A stretch of DNA of 64,000 nucleotides. Origin: Enterobacter_D sp963521185. GTDB taxonomy: Bacteria; Pseudomonadota; Gammaproteobacteria; Enterobacterales; Enterobacteriaceae. Below the pieces are notes generated by a model. It was not told where the DNA came from. It saw nothing but the letters and a program-made list of their open reading frames with translations, and searched no databases. A program made the position numbers and the translations under genes. Every line of letters starts with the position of its first letter. The stretch's first letter is position 1. The stretch spans positions 479,864-543,863 of the forward strand of contig CAUQTV010000003.1 in the NCBI GenBank assembly GCA_963521185.1. Direction: 5' to 3'. Shown piece after piece: positions 8,150-15,854 of this stretch.

Positions 8150-8163
8150 TCTGTTAAATCGCG

Positions 8164-8790
8164 CTACTTCACCGTCCAGGCTCGTGAAAACCGGCGGTCT
8201 GCAAAGAGTTCCAGCAGGCCGTTGATCTGCTTAAGCCGCAGGACTTCATCGCTGTCCATGCCCAGATCGTTGCCGATCCGCTCGTCACTCCAGCCAAGCT
8301 GCGCCAGTTCGCGCACAATCTCTGACATCTCCTGGATCTGGTGCCGTCCCCGGGCGCGATTGTGGCGAATGGTCGCCGCCATGCGTTCCGATTTACCGCC
8401 GTTGCCGGGGCGCAGGCAGCTCACCGGCAGATAACCTCGCAGCTGCGCTTTCAGTGCGGCCTTGCCCGTGCCCAGCGCATGGCGGTGAAAACCGTCGACG
8501 ATCTCATAGTGCTGTGGATCCTGTTCGATGGCGACGATGGGCTGCGTAAACCCGTCGGCGATCAGTGACTTGAGCAGCAGTCGTTTTTCCGGCGGCGCAA
8601 CGTTATTGGGGTTGTAGTCGTTGGGGGTCACCGCGTCCTGTTTAACCCACAGCACGCAGTCAACGGGCTGATCGCGAAAGGGGCTAAGCGCGTGCAGCGC
8701 CAGGCGAAAGGCATTGATGGCGTCAATACGATCGCTTTCCGGCATGGAAGAGAGATAGTCCTGTAATTCACCTATGAGTCGCTGTCGCAT
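8164..8790 (-). CDS. ybdM: ParB-fold protein YbdM (IbrB-like)
   Basis: A 208-residue protein with a ParB/sulfiredoxin-type N-terminal domain: NDYNPNNV near residues 57-64 and the box II motif VDGFHRH at 98-104. It has a C-terminal helix-turn-helix-like segment (ELAQLGWSDERIGNDLGM). It is the partner of ybdN, whose 3' end it overlaps by 19 bp. The in-frame GTG at 8802 is rejected because GGAGTGGGGAA precedes the ATG at 8790. The homologue IbrB acts together with the PAPS-reductase-like IbrA to activate genes in some E. coli strains. The biochemical role of YbdM itself is not established. Confidence 0.88.
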   Translation of the reverse strand: MRQRLIGELQDYLSSMPESDRIDAINAFRLALHALSPFRDQPVDCVLWVKQDAVTPNDYNPNNVAPPEKRLLLKSLIADGFTQPIVAIEQDPQHYEIVDGFHRHALGTGKAALKAQLRGYLPVSCLRPGNGGKSERMAATIRHNRARGRHQIQEMSEIVRELAQLGWSDERIGNDLGMDSDEVLRLKQINGLLELFADRRFSRAWTVK

Positions 8791-9998
8791 AGTATTCCCC
8801 ACTCCTTGCGTTTTTGTTTCATCCGTTCGCTGTAGCGCTTGTAGTTGCCCGCTTTGGTCGGGCTAAACGACAACGCGCGACACCAGTAATCATTGTTGAG
8901 CAGCACCTTGCAGATGCGCCGCCACGAGGGGATATCTTTTGCACCCGTATCGCCCTGCTGGGTATCGGGGATCTCCGCCATACCGTGCTTTTTATACCAG
9001 TGGAGATAGGTGGCGATTTTATTGCAGTAGTGATCCGCCGTTGGCGCAGGGAGGCTGTCTAACAAAAAATGGGCGTAGCTTTGCCAGGTGTGCCCCTCGG
9101 GCTTGCTGAGGCTGCGGTGTCCGTAAAAGCGGTTGTCCTGGCCCGCGTAAATCCCGCCGCTGTGCACGCCGGTGACCCGCTCGCACATGTTGGCCCAGCG
9201 TTCGGGTTCGAGAATATGGTAAAGCCACAGCCCCTGACGTTGTTCGGGGCCAAAGGGTTCGCAGATGCGCATATAGCGCAGCGGCACCCCGGCCTGATAC
9301 ATCAGATCGTAGAGCCGGTTATAGCAGCCGCCGGATTTCGCAAACCATGTCCAGATATCGGCGGTTTTCCAGTCGTAAATCGGGTAGACGTACCAGCAGT
9401 TGCCCTGCGGCGTGGCGGTGGTCCAGGGCTTGTCGTCAGCGTAGCGCTGCTTGCGGGCAGAGGAGATGGTTAAAAAGCGGTTGTAGGATTCATCCGCGCG
9501 GATACCGACCAGCATCGCCGCAGGTCGCTTTGCCGCAAACCAGTCGGCGAAGTGCTGCACAAAGCGCTCAAAGTTCATGCCCGGCTGGTAAAAAGGGAAG
9601 TAGTGCGGATCGGTGATTGCATCAGGCGGCGGCTGCCGGACCCAGGCTTTACCGGGCTGCCAGCACTGCCACTCGGGTTCAAATTGCGAGAGCGCGTTCT
9701 GCGTGGTAAGCGGCAGTGCCACCCAGTAAAACGTCTCAATGACGTCGTGATAGGTTTCCCGCATTTTTTCAATATGATTGATAGTGCAGGTGAATTGCGC
9801 TTCCCAGTCAATAAACAGGACGTGGATCTTTTTACCGTACTTGCGCGCAAGCTGGGCCGCGAGATGTAACATCACGGTCGAGTCTTTGCCTCCTGAAAAA
9901 GAGACGCAGAGGTGCGGGAAGTTTTCCAGCGCCCATGTAATACGCGTCAGGCTGGCGTCTAAGACATTTTCTTGCAACGGCTGTTTATACGCTGACAT
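8772..9998 (-). CDS. ybdN: PAPS-reductase-like protein YbdN (IbrA-like)
   Basis: A 408-residue member of the adenine nucleotide alpha-hydrolase / PAPS reductase superfamily. The PP-loop SGGKDST lies at residues 35-41. The C-terminal half is a DUF3440-type region with many aromatic and Cys residues (for example RICEPFGPEQRQGLW, IPSWRRICKVLLNNDYW). Despite the superfamily it lacks an obvious C-terminal catalytic Cys motif of true PAPS reductases, so a nucleotide-activating or sulfur-handling role, not sulfate assimilation, is more likely (inference). The start at 9998 (MSAYKQPL) matches the E. coli protein; the frame is open 13 codons further upstream. It is co-transcribed with ybdM. Confidence 0.88.
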   Translation of the reverse strand: MSAYKQPLQENVLDASLTRITWALENFPHLCVSFSGGKDSTVMLHLAAQLARKYGKKIHVLFIDWEAQFTCTINHIEKMRETYHDVIETFYWVALPLTTQNALSQFEPEWQCWQPGKAWVRQPPPDAITDPHYFPFYQPGMNFERFVQHFADWFAAKRPAAMLVGIRADESYNRFLTISSARKQRYADDKPWTTATPQGNCWYVYPIYDWKTADIWTWFAKSGGCYNRLYDLMYQAGVPLRYMRICEPFGPEQRQGLWLYHILEPERWANMCERVTGVHSGGIYAGQDNRFYGHRSLSKPEGHTWQSYAHFLLDSLPAPTADHYCNKIATYLHWYKKHGMAEIPDTQQGDTGAKDIPSWRRICKVLLNNDYWCRALSFSPTKAGNYKRYSERMKQKRKEWGILCDSDS

Positions 9999-10111
9999 CG
10001 ATAATGATCCCGCGAACAGGTTAATGTGGCTAATCACGTTTGCATTGACGGAATAACTAAAAAGATAAATATGATGAATGTTTATTACGCCGTGGTTGGC
10101 CGCATCGTCGC

Positions 10112-11011
10112 TTACTCCGCATTCATGTTTTCAATAAATTGGGCGAAAGTATTGTCATTCAACGAGGTGCGATTGTACATCATAAAAATATCTACTGCGG
10201 GCAAGGGTTTGCCAATGTCGACCTGCATTAAGCCAAAGGATGACTCAAAATAGCGTAATGCCGAGACAGGGACAATGCCGACCAGATCGGTATGGCTTAT
10301 CATCGTCAGAATGGAAATAAAACAGTCGCTGCGAAAGAGGATGTTACGATTCGGCAGCAGCGTTTCCAGACTTATTTGCAGATTCTTCGCCCCCTGCTCA
10401 GGGGTGGAAAAAAAGGTGAAATCCTCTTCAAGGACTTTGGCCGCGCTCGCCTGCGGGGTCAGGCGGGGATGGTCTTTACGGCAGACAATCGCCAGCGGTT
10501 CTCGCTTATAGATTGAGCAGGCGATTGAGCGGCTTGCCAGCGGGAAAAGTGACACGATCAAATCCGCTTTTCGATAGCTCAGCAGGTCTTCTACGCTCTC
10601 AGGAGTAATAAAGATATTGCGATGCTCAACCGCATAGCCCGATTTTTCACGCAGCATTTTGATCAATGTCAGAATACCATCGGCAACCAATAACTGTGGG
10701 CTGTAGATAACGAAGGTTTTCGACAGCTCGCTGCTATTCATTATATTAATGGTTTTCTCAAGTTGATTGAGATTTTCTTCCAGATGCTGATGCAGATTGA
10801 TGCCGACCGTAGTGGGGACGACGCCTTTGCCTGAGCGAATAAACAGCGGATCGTTAAGCTGAGTGCGCAGTCGCTGCAACGACTGACTTACCGCCGAAGG
10901 GGTAATGAATAAGGTTTCAGCAGCTTTACTAATGCTTTGATGCTGATAAATGCATTCGAAAATCACCAGCAGGTTAAGATCGAATTTCTTCAGGTCATAG
11001 AGATTAGCCAT
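10112..11011 (-). CDS. ybdO: LysR-type regulator YbdO
   Basis: A 299-residue LysR-family transcription factor. The N-terminal winged helix-turn-helix (residues about 8-65) contains SISKAAETLFITPSAVSQSL as recognition region, followed by a periplasmic-binding-protein-like effector domain. It corresponds to E. coli YbdO (also called CitR) by position next to ybdN and by high similarity at the N-terminus; the effector half diverges more. E. coli has citrate-fermentation genes not far away, but no cit genes are present here, so the regulated target may differ. It is a separate transcription unit 113 bp upstream of ybdN on the same strand. Confidence 0.85.
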   Translation of the reverse strand: MANLYDLKKFDLNLLVIFECIYQHQSISKAAETLFITPSAVSQSLQRLRTQLNDPLFIRSGKGVVPTTVGINLHQHLEENLNQLEKTINIMNSSELSKTFVIYSPQLLVADGILTLIKMLREKSGYAVEHRNIFITPESVEDLLSYRKADLIVSLFPLASRSIACSIYKREPLAIVCRKDHPRLTPQASAAKVLEEDFTFFSTPEQGAKNLQISLETLLPNRNILFRSDCFISILTMISHTDLVGIVPVSALRYFESSFGLMQVDIGKPLPAVDIFMMYNRTSLNDNTFAQFIENMNAE

Positions 11012-11179
11012 TGTTCATCCTGATTAGCTGACTCGTGATTTACGTTTCATGAAGGCCACATCTAAAACATTCATTAACGTGATGAGTGGTTACAATCCGT
11101 TGTTTGCTGCGTTTAAATATAGTTGAATCAAAACTAAATATATCATGAAAACCAATAATTCATAACGGTGTCCCAGGCT

Positions 11180-11317
11180 ATGCGTGTGGTGTTACGGGTA
11201 AAACTGGGATCGCCATCTCATTTTCAGCGTGAAAGTGTCTGTGAGGCAAAACCTATCACAACCATAGATGAGACCTTAACACTGACGCGTTGCCCTTTGA
11301 ATCCTGGGGTGTTGTAA
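11180..11317 (+). CDS. Doubtful 45-codon ORF in the ybdO-ahpC gap
   Basis: ATG to TAA, 45 residues starting MRVVLRVKLGSPSH. There is no convincing ribosome-binding site, no recognisable domain and no signal peptide. It lies 41 bp upstream of a clear plus-strand intrinsic terminator that otherwise has no gene. The segment could equally be a small RNA, or the remnant of the dsbG neighbourhood of E. coli. Reported as the only plausible coding content of the 546-bp spacer 11012-11557. Confidence 0.2.
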   Translation: MRVVLRVKLGSPSHFQRESVCEAKPITTIDETLTLTRCPLNPGVL

Positions 11318-11357
11318 TCGCCGGTGCTGTAATGGCCGGCGGGCTGTTCAGACATCA

Positions 11358-11380
11358 GGGCCACTTCGGGTGGCCTTTTT
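11358..11380 (+). terminator. Orphan intrinsic terminator upstream of ahpC
   Basis: Stem GGCCAC / GTGGCC with a five-base loop, followed directly by five T. It points along the plus strand, yet no established plus-strand gene lies upstream back to mtnE, which ends at 8149. It implies an unannotated transcript in 11020-11357. Confidence 0.7.
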
Positions 11381-11451
11381 AATGTGCGTCATTTATGGCA
11401 CTGAGGGCAGTTTCGTGCTCTGGTGCAATTTTCGTTCACAATGTTGATTTC

Positions 11452-11488
11452 GATGGGTTGTTAGATATCGCTGATTGATTTGATAATG
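11452..11488 (+). promoter_or_regulatory. Probable OxyR site of the ahpC promoter
   Basis: Four tetranucleotides at the OxyR spacing (4-7-4-7-4-7-4): GATG, AGAT, ATTG and AATG at 11452, 11463, 11474 and 11485. They are degenerate against the ATAG/CTAT consensus. Position and surrounding sequence resemble the OxyR-activated ahpC promoter of E. coli. The predicted -10 region (TAACTT, 11521) lacks a good -35, as expected for an activated promoter. Confidence 0.45.
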
Positions 11489-11557
11489 CAAACGCATTAG
11501 CCGACTCAGGAAAAATTCGGTAACTTACATCTCAACGAAACCACGGAGGAAGTATAG

Positions 11558-12121
11558 ATGTCTTTAATCAACACCAAAATCAAACCTTTTAAAAACCAGG
11601 CGTTCAAAAACGGTGAATTCATCGAAGTCACCGAGAAAGATACCGAAGGTCGCTGGAGCGTCTTCTTCTTCTACCCGGCTGACTTCACTTTCGTATGCCC
11701 GACCGAACTGGGCGACGTGGCAGATCATCACGATGAACTGCAAAAACTGGGCGTGGATGTTTACTCTGTTTCTACCGATACCCACTTCACCCATAAAGCA
11801 TGGCACGGCAGTTCTGAAACCATCGCTAAAATCAAATACGCGATGATCGGCGACCCAACAGGTGCCCTGACCCGTAACTTCGAAAACATGCGTGAAGATG
11901 AAGGTCTGGCTGACCGTGGTACTTTCATCGTTGACCCGCAGGGCATCATCCAGGCTATCGAAGTCACCGCTGAAGGCATTGGCCGCGATGCGTCTGACCT
12001 GCTGCGTAAAATCAAAGCCGCTCAGTACGTTGCTTCCCACCCAGGCGAAGTATGCCCGGCTAAATGGAAAGAAGGCGATGCGACTCTGGCTCCGTCTCTG
12101 GACCTGGTTGGCAAAATCTAA
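11558..12121 (+). CDS. ahpC: Alkyl hydroperoxide reductase peroxiredoxin AhpC
   Basis: A typical 2-Cys peroxiredoxin (187 residues) that reduces H2O2 and organic peroxides and is recycled by AhpF. The peroxidatic Cys47 lies in FTFVCPTE and the resolving Cys166 in VCPAKW, the exact positions known for the enteric enzyme. A strong GGAGGA ribosome site precedes the start, fitting an abundant protein. It is the first gene of the ahpCF unit and probably OxyR-activated. In E. coli the divergent neighbour is dsbG; here that gene is absent. Confidence 0.98.
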   Translation: MSLINTKIKPFKNQAFKNGEFIEVTEKDTEGRWSVFFFYPADFTFVCPTELGDVADHHDELQKLGVDVYSVSTDTHFTHKAWHGSSETIAKIKYAMIGDPTGALTRNFENMREDEGLADRGTFIVDPQGIIQAIEVTAEGIGRDASDLLRKIKAAQYVASHPGEVCPAKWKEGDATLAPSLDLVGKI

Positions 12122-12135
12122 ATTTCCGTCGTCTT

Positions 12136-12204
12136 TGCCCGGCGGCGCTACGCTTGCACGGGCCTACGGATTGTAGGCCGGGTAAACAACGTGCCACCCG
12201 GCAG
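12136..12204. repeat. REP pair in the ahpC-ahpF gap
   Basis: A first unit (GCCCGGCGGCGCTACGCTTG ... CGGGCCTACGG) and an opposite unit (GTAGGCCGGGTAAACAACG ... CACCCGGC). Same family as the element at 1234. In this position it can stabilise the ahpC message relative to ahpF. Confidence 0.8.
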
Positions 12205-12220
12205 TTTTGCCCGACGGCTC

Positions 12221-12243
12221 ACGGGTGCTTTGCACCCGTTTTT
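12221..12243 (+). terminator. Internal terminator between ahpC and ahpF
   Basis: Perfect 8-bp stem ACGGGTGC / GCACCCGT with a TTT loop, followed by a T run. It would end most transcripts after ahpC and let a minority read into ahpF, giving excess AhpC over AhpF. Confidence 0.85.
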
Positions 12244-12254
12244 CCACACGCAGA

Positions 12255-12302
12255 ATCATTCAAGTTGCATTCAGGCTCCATGATTGAGGCAACCTGAATG
12301 AT
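12255..12302. repeat. Inverted repeat ahead of ahpF
   Basis: ATCATTCAAGTTGC at 12255-12268 is nearly perfectly mirrored by GCAACCTGAATGAT at 12289-12302, giving a 14-bp stem with one G-T position and a 20-base loop. It lies about 25 bp upstream of the ahpF ATG and resembles a dispersed enterobacterial repeat. It could instead influence ahpF translation. Confidence 0.5.
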
Positions 12303-12325
12303 GATATGTAAGCCCAGGAGATAAC

Positions 12326-13891
12326 ATGCTCGACACTAACATGAAAACCCAGCTCAAAGCCTATCTTGAGCGACTGACCAAACCTGTTGAGTTGATTGCC
12401 ACGCTGGATGACAGCGCTAAATCGGCAGAAATCAAGGAACTGTTGGCTGAAATCGCGGAACTGTCAGACAAGGTCTCTTTTAAAGAAGACAATACGCTGC
12501 CAGTGCGCAAACCCTCATTCCTGATAACTAATCCAGGCTCTGATAAAGGCCCGCGCTTCGCCGGTTCCCCGCTGGGGCATGAATTTACCTCGCTGGTGCT
12601 GGCCTTGCTGTGGACCGGCGGTCACCCGTCGAAAGAAGCGCAGACGCTGCTTGAGCAGATCCGCGATATCGACGGCGATTTTGAATTCGAAACCTATTAC
12701 TCGCTGACCTGCCACAACTGTCCGGACGTGGTTCAGGCGCTGAACCTGATGGCGGTACTGAACCCGCGTATCAAACACACGGCGATTGACGGTGGGGCGT
12801 TCCAGAACGAAATCACCGATCGCAACGTGATGGGCGTTCCGGCGGTGTTTGTGAACGGCAAAGAGTTTGGTCAGGGTCGCATGACGCTGACAGAAATCGT
12901 GGCAAAAATTGATACCGGCGCAGAAAAACGTGCGGCGGATGAGCTGAACAAACGTGATGCTTACGACGTGCTGATCGTTGGCTCTGGCCCGGCAGGTGCG
13001 GCGGCAGCGGTCTACTCCGCGCGTAAAGGCATTCGTACCGGCTTGATGGGCGAACGTTTTGGCGGTCAGGTGCTGGATACGGTAGATATTGAAAACTACA
13101 TCTCCGTGCCGAAAACCGAAGGCCAGAAACTGGCGGGCGCACTGAAAGCGCACGTCGATGACTACAACGTTGATGTTATCGATACCCAAAGCGCGACTAA
13201 ACTGACGCCTGCTGCCGTTGAAGGCGGTCTGCATCAGATTGAAACCGCGTCGGGTGCGGTGCTTAAAGCGCGCAGCGTGATCATCGCCACCGGTGCCAAA
13301 TGGCGTAACATGAACGTACCGGGTGAAGATCAGTATCGCACCAAAGGCGTGACCTACTGCCCACACTGCGACGGCCCGCTGTTCAAAGGCAAACGCGTGG
13401 CGGTGATCGGCGGCGGTAACTCCGGCGTTGAAGCGGCCATTGACCTCGCGGGGATCGTCGAACACGTGACGCTGCTGGAGTTCGCACCTGAAATGAAAGC
13501 CGACCAGGTATTGCAGGATAAAGTCCGCAGCCTTTCAAACGTCGACATCATTCTCAATGCCCAGACCACGGAAGTGAAAGGCGACGGCACGAAACTGACC
13601 GGCCTTGAATACCGTGACCGCGTGAGCGGTGATGTGCAACACATCGCGCTGGCAGGTATTTTCGTGCAGATTGGTTTGCTGCCAAACACTACATGGCTGG
13701 AAGGCGCGATTGAGCGTAACCGCATGGGTGAAATCATCATTGATGCGAAGTGTGAAACCAGCGTCAAAGGCGTGTTTGCCGCAGGCGACTGCACCACCGT
13801 GCCGTACAAACAGATCATTATCGCCACCGGCGAAGGTGCGAAAGCCTCACTGAGCGCGTTTGATTATTTGATCCGCACCAAAACCGCATAA
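12326..13891 (+). CDS. ahpF: Alkyl hydroperoxide reductase flavoprotein AhpF
   Basis: FAD-dependent NADH:peroxiredoxin reductase that recycles AhpC; 521 residues, the standard length. The N-terminal double thioredoxin-fold domain carries the CHNC redox pair (Cys129, Cys132). The thioredoxin-reductase-like part has the FAD motif IVGSGPAGAAAA, the active-site CPHC pair near residue 345, the NADH motif VIGGGNSGVEAA and the C-terminal GVFAAGDCT. It is downstream of ahpC across an internal terminator, and followed by its own strong terminator. Confidence 0.98.
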   Translation: MLDTNMKTQLKAYLERLTKPVELIATLDDSAKSAEIKELLAEIAELSDKVSFKEDNTLPVRKPSFLITNPGSDKGPRFAGSPLGHEFTSLVLALLWTGGHPSKEAQTLLEQIRDIDGDFEFETYYSLTCHNCPDVVQALNLMAVLNPRIKHTAIDGGAFQNEITDRNVMGVPAVFVNGKEFGQGRMTLTEIVAKIDTGAEKRAADELNKRDAYDVLIVGSGPAGAAAAVYSARKGIRTGLMGERFGGQVLDTVDIENYISVPKTEGQKLAGALKAHVDDYNVDVIDTQSATKLTPAAVEGGLHQIETASGAVLKARSVIIATGAKWRNMNVPGEDQYRTKGVTYCPHCDGPLFKGKRVAVIGGGNSGVEAAIDLAGIVEHVTLLEFAPEMKADQVLQDKVRSLSNVDIILNAQTTEVKGDGTKLTGLEYRDRVSGDVQHIALAGIFVQIGLLPNTTWLEGAIERNRMGEIIIDAKCETSVKGVFAAGDCTTVPYKQIIIATGEGAKASLSAFDYLIRTKTA

Positions 13892-13922
13892 GAACGTAAG
13901 ACGACACCTGCAATGTCATCAG

Positions 13923-13952
13923 GAGGCTGCCTTTGGGTAGCCTCTTTTTTTT
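13923..13952 (+). terminator. ahpF terminator
   Basis: 9-bp stem GAGGCTGCC / GGTAGCCTC (one G-T pair) with a short loop, then eight T. It ends the ahpCF unit. Confidence 0.9.
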
Positions 13953-13974
13953 GCCCGCAGTCATTGGGCTGCAA

Positions 13975-14064
13975 TCACCAGTGCCGCTCTAAAAACAGCA
14001 CCGCAGCAATAATGACGCCGCCGATGATGAAAAAAAGGGATGTGATAATCCATGCGTCGATCAT
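13975..14064 (-). CDS. Putative 29-residue single-pass membrane protein
   Basis: A minus-strand ORF in the ahpF-rnk gap encodes MIDAWIITSLFFIIGG followed by VIIAAVLFLERHW. It has a hydrophobic span of about 20 residues (residues 5-25) with a charged, aromatic C-terminus, the typical form of small bacterial membrane proteins. A purine-rich GAGA lies about 9 bases upstream of the ATG at 14064; an in-frame ATG four codons earlier (14076) would give 33 residues. I do not recognise the family. E. coli has uspG in this position. Support comes from composition only; length makes chance possible. Confidence 0.45.
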   Translation of the reverse strand: MIDAWIITSLFFIIGGVIIAAVLFLERHW

Positions 14065-14150
14065 GAGAGATCTCATAAAGTGGCATGCATTGAAGATATG
14101 TGCAAAAAATAGACAGCGATATACGACTTTCAGGTGAGGGAGTGGCGGAA

Positions 14151-14173
14151 AGAGGATGCGCTCGGCATCCTCT
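14151..14173 (-). terminator. rnk terminator hairpin
   Basis: Perfect 9-bp stem AGAGGATGC / GCATCCTCT with a five-base loop, 10 bp beyond the rnk stop. On the minus strand it is followed only by a short TTT, so termination may be modest. Confidence 0.6.
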
Positions 14174-14182
14174 CAAAAAGCC

Positions 14183-14593
14183 TTAGCGGTTGAAATCACC
14201 GGCGGCTTCTGGCTGATAAAGAAGCTCAAGCACTTCAAGGTGCGTGTGCGCGCCCCCTGGCAAATCCCACTGAATGGTATCGCCGGTGCGCAGCCCGAGC
14301 AGCGCCGCGCCAACCGGGGCGAGCACCGACAGCTGGACGCTGCTGTCGGTCATGTCTGCCGGGAACACCAGCGTGCGCACGCGGGTTTCACCGCTGGTGA
14401 GATCGCGAAACTTCACCTGGCTGTTCATGGTGACGACATCGTGCGGCATCAATTCCGGGGCGCACATCTGCGCGCGATCCAGCTCCGCAGTGAGCAAACT
14501 GGCGACAGGCAGGCTGGCATAGGGCGCTTGCTCCAGCAGGTGGTCGATGCGCGCGGCGTCGCGTTCATTGATGATAATGGCAGGTCTGGGCAT
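14183..14593 (-). CDS. rnk: Regulator of nucleoside diphosphate kinase Rnk
   Basis: A 136-residue protein of the GreA/GreB-like family. The N-terminal coiled region is shortened and the C-terminal FKBP-like domain is recognisable (VFPADMTDSSVQLSVLAPVG, LGLRTGDTIQWDLPGG). In E. coli Rnk binds RNA polymerase near the secondary channel and affects nucleoside diphosphate kinase levels. In E. coli rna (RNase I) and the cit genes lie on the other side; here a haloperoxidase gene follows divergently, so this is an edge of the exchanged segment. Confidence 0.93.
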   Translation of the reverse strand: MPRPAIIINERDAARIDHLLEQAPYASLPVASLLTAELDRAQMCAPELMPHDVVTMNSQVKFRDLTSGETRVRTLVFPADMTDSSVQLSVLAPVGAALLGLRTGDTIQWDLPGGAHTHLEVLELLYQPEAAGDFNR

Positions 14594-14643
14594 CTCTTAC
14601 TCCATGTCGTGTGGCGATGAGTTCACCGCATCAATCCAAAGAA

Positions 14644-14672
14644 AAACCCTCACCGCCAGGCGGCAAGGGTTT
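14644..14672. terminator. Hairpin in the rnk upstream region
   Basis: AAACCCT (14644-14650) pairs with AGGGTTT (14666-14672), with an inner GCC/GGC pair. It lies in the 276-bp gap between divergent rnk and the hydrolase gene, where no terminator is needed for annotated genes. It could act on the rnk 5' leader or be a remnant of a lost gene. Nothing else recognisable was found in 14594-14869. Confidence 0.4.
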
Positions 14673-14869
14673 AGCACATCTGATGATACTGAGACTTGCC
14701 GTAAAGTTGTAGTGATATTGCTCACACGGGTCGATTGTCAGCCTGGCTTTACCTCATCCGAAAAGATGAATTTTGTGCGAAAAACGTGACCGCTGGCAGA
14801 TATGAATTATCCTTTTTAAGCATCCTTGCGGTTTTTTACCGATTTTTACTTTCCGGCACAGGAGATCTC

Positions 14870-15700
14870 ATGAGCGATTACGACAAACTCACGCTAAAAG
14901 ATGGCAGCTATCTGCATTTTAAAGATTGGGGGAGCGGACAACCGGTGGTGTTCAGCCACGGCTGGCCGTTAACGGCGGATGCCTTTGAAGATCAAATGCT
15001 CTATCTGGCCACGCACGGCTACCGCGTGATCGCCCATGACCGCCGTGGTCATGGCCGCTCTGCGCAGCCCTGGGACGGTCACAATATGGATCAGTACGCT
15101 GATGACCTCGCGGAGCTGACCGCACACCTTAATTTGCGTGATGCCGTCCACGTGGGGCACTCCACCGGCGGTGGGGAAGTGGCGCGTTACATTGGCCGCC
15201 ACGGCACGGATCGCGTGGCGAAAGCGGTACTGATCGGTGCGGTGACGCCGATTATGCTGAAAACGGATTTCAACCCTGACGGCGTGCCCATGGAGGTATT
15301 TGACGGCATCCGCGCAGGCGTGCTCAACGATCGCGCCGCCTTTTTCTATGAGCTGACGGCGGCGTTTTACGGCTACAACCGCCCGGATGCCAAAGAGTCC
15401 AAAGCGGTGCGCGAGAGTTTTGTCGAGCAGGGTTTACAGGGATCGATTAAAGCGCTGTACGACTGTGTGCAGGCCTTCTCGGAAACCGATCTGCGCGAAG
15501 ATTTGAAAAAGATGACCATTCCGACGCTGGTGATCCACGGCGACGACGATCAGATTGTACCGTTTGAGACCTGCGGCAAAGTGGCGGCGTCGATCCTGCC
15601 GAACGCCCAACTTAAAGTATACGAAGGCGGATCGCACGGTATCTGCACCACGCATAAACACCAGATCAGCGACGATCTGCTTGAGTTCATCCGTTCCTGA
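14870..15700 (+). CDS. Alpha/beta hydrolase, cofactor-free haloperoxidase type
   Basis: A 276-residue alpha/beta-fold hydrolase closest in pattern to non-haem chloroperoxidases and aryl esterases. Catalytic triad: Ser98 in the nucleophile elbow GHSTGGGE, an Asp in VIHGDDDQIVP and a His in GGSHGICTTH. The oxyanion loop region is FSHGWPLTADAF. No signal peptide, so cytoplasmic. The frame is open 45 codons upstream, but ATG 14870 is preceded by AGGAG at ideal distance. It may hydrolyse esters or lactones, or form peracids; the true substrate is unknown. It ends in a strong hairpin and stands as its own unit. Confidence 0.85.
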   Translation: MSDYDKLTLKDGSYLHFKDWGSGQPVVFSHGWPLTADAFEDQMLYLATHGYRVIAHDRRGHGRSAQPWDGHNMDQYADDLAELTAHLNLRDAVHVGHSTGGGEVARYIGRHGTDRVAKAVLIGAVTPIMLKTDFNPDGVPMEVFDGIRAGVLNDRAAFFYELTAAFYGYNRPDAKESKAVRESFVEQGLQGSIKALYDCVQAFSETDLREDLKKMTIPTLVIHGDDDQIVPFETCGKVAASILPNAQLKVYEGGSHGICTTHKHQISDDLLEFIRS

Positions 15701-15710
15701 CTTACGCGGA

Positions 15711-15760
15711 TTACCCTGTGCTCATCTTCCTGACGCCGCAGGGAGATGAACACAGGGTAA
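15711..15760 (+). terminator. Long hairpin terminator after the hydrolase gene
   Basis: A 20-bp stem (15711-15730 with 15741-15760; two G-T positions, otherwise perfect) with a 10-base loop, starting TTACCCTGTG and ending CACAGGGTAA, followed by TTTG. Unusually long for a simple terminator. Confidence 0.7.
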
Positions 15761-15854
15761 TTTGCCCCTCCTTTTTCCCCGTCGTTTAGCCTAGCGCACA
15801 GGTTTTTCCCGGTCAATGCGCTAAAATTACCCGCCTGTTTTCCGGGGAGCCTTT

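Noticed and set aside
14735..14869. 45-codon N-terminal extension of the haloperoxidase
   Set aside because: AGGAG lies directly before ATG 14870 and the extension has no counterpart in the family.
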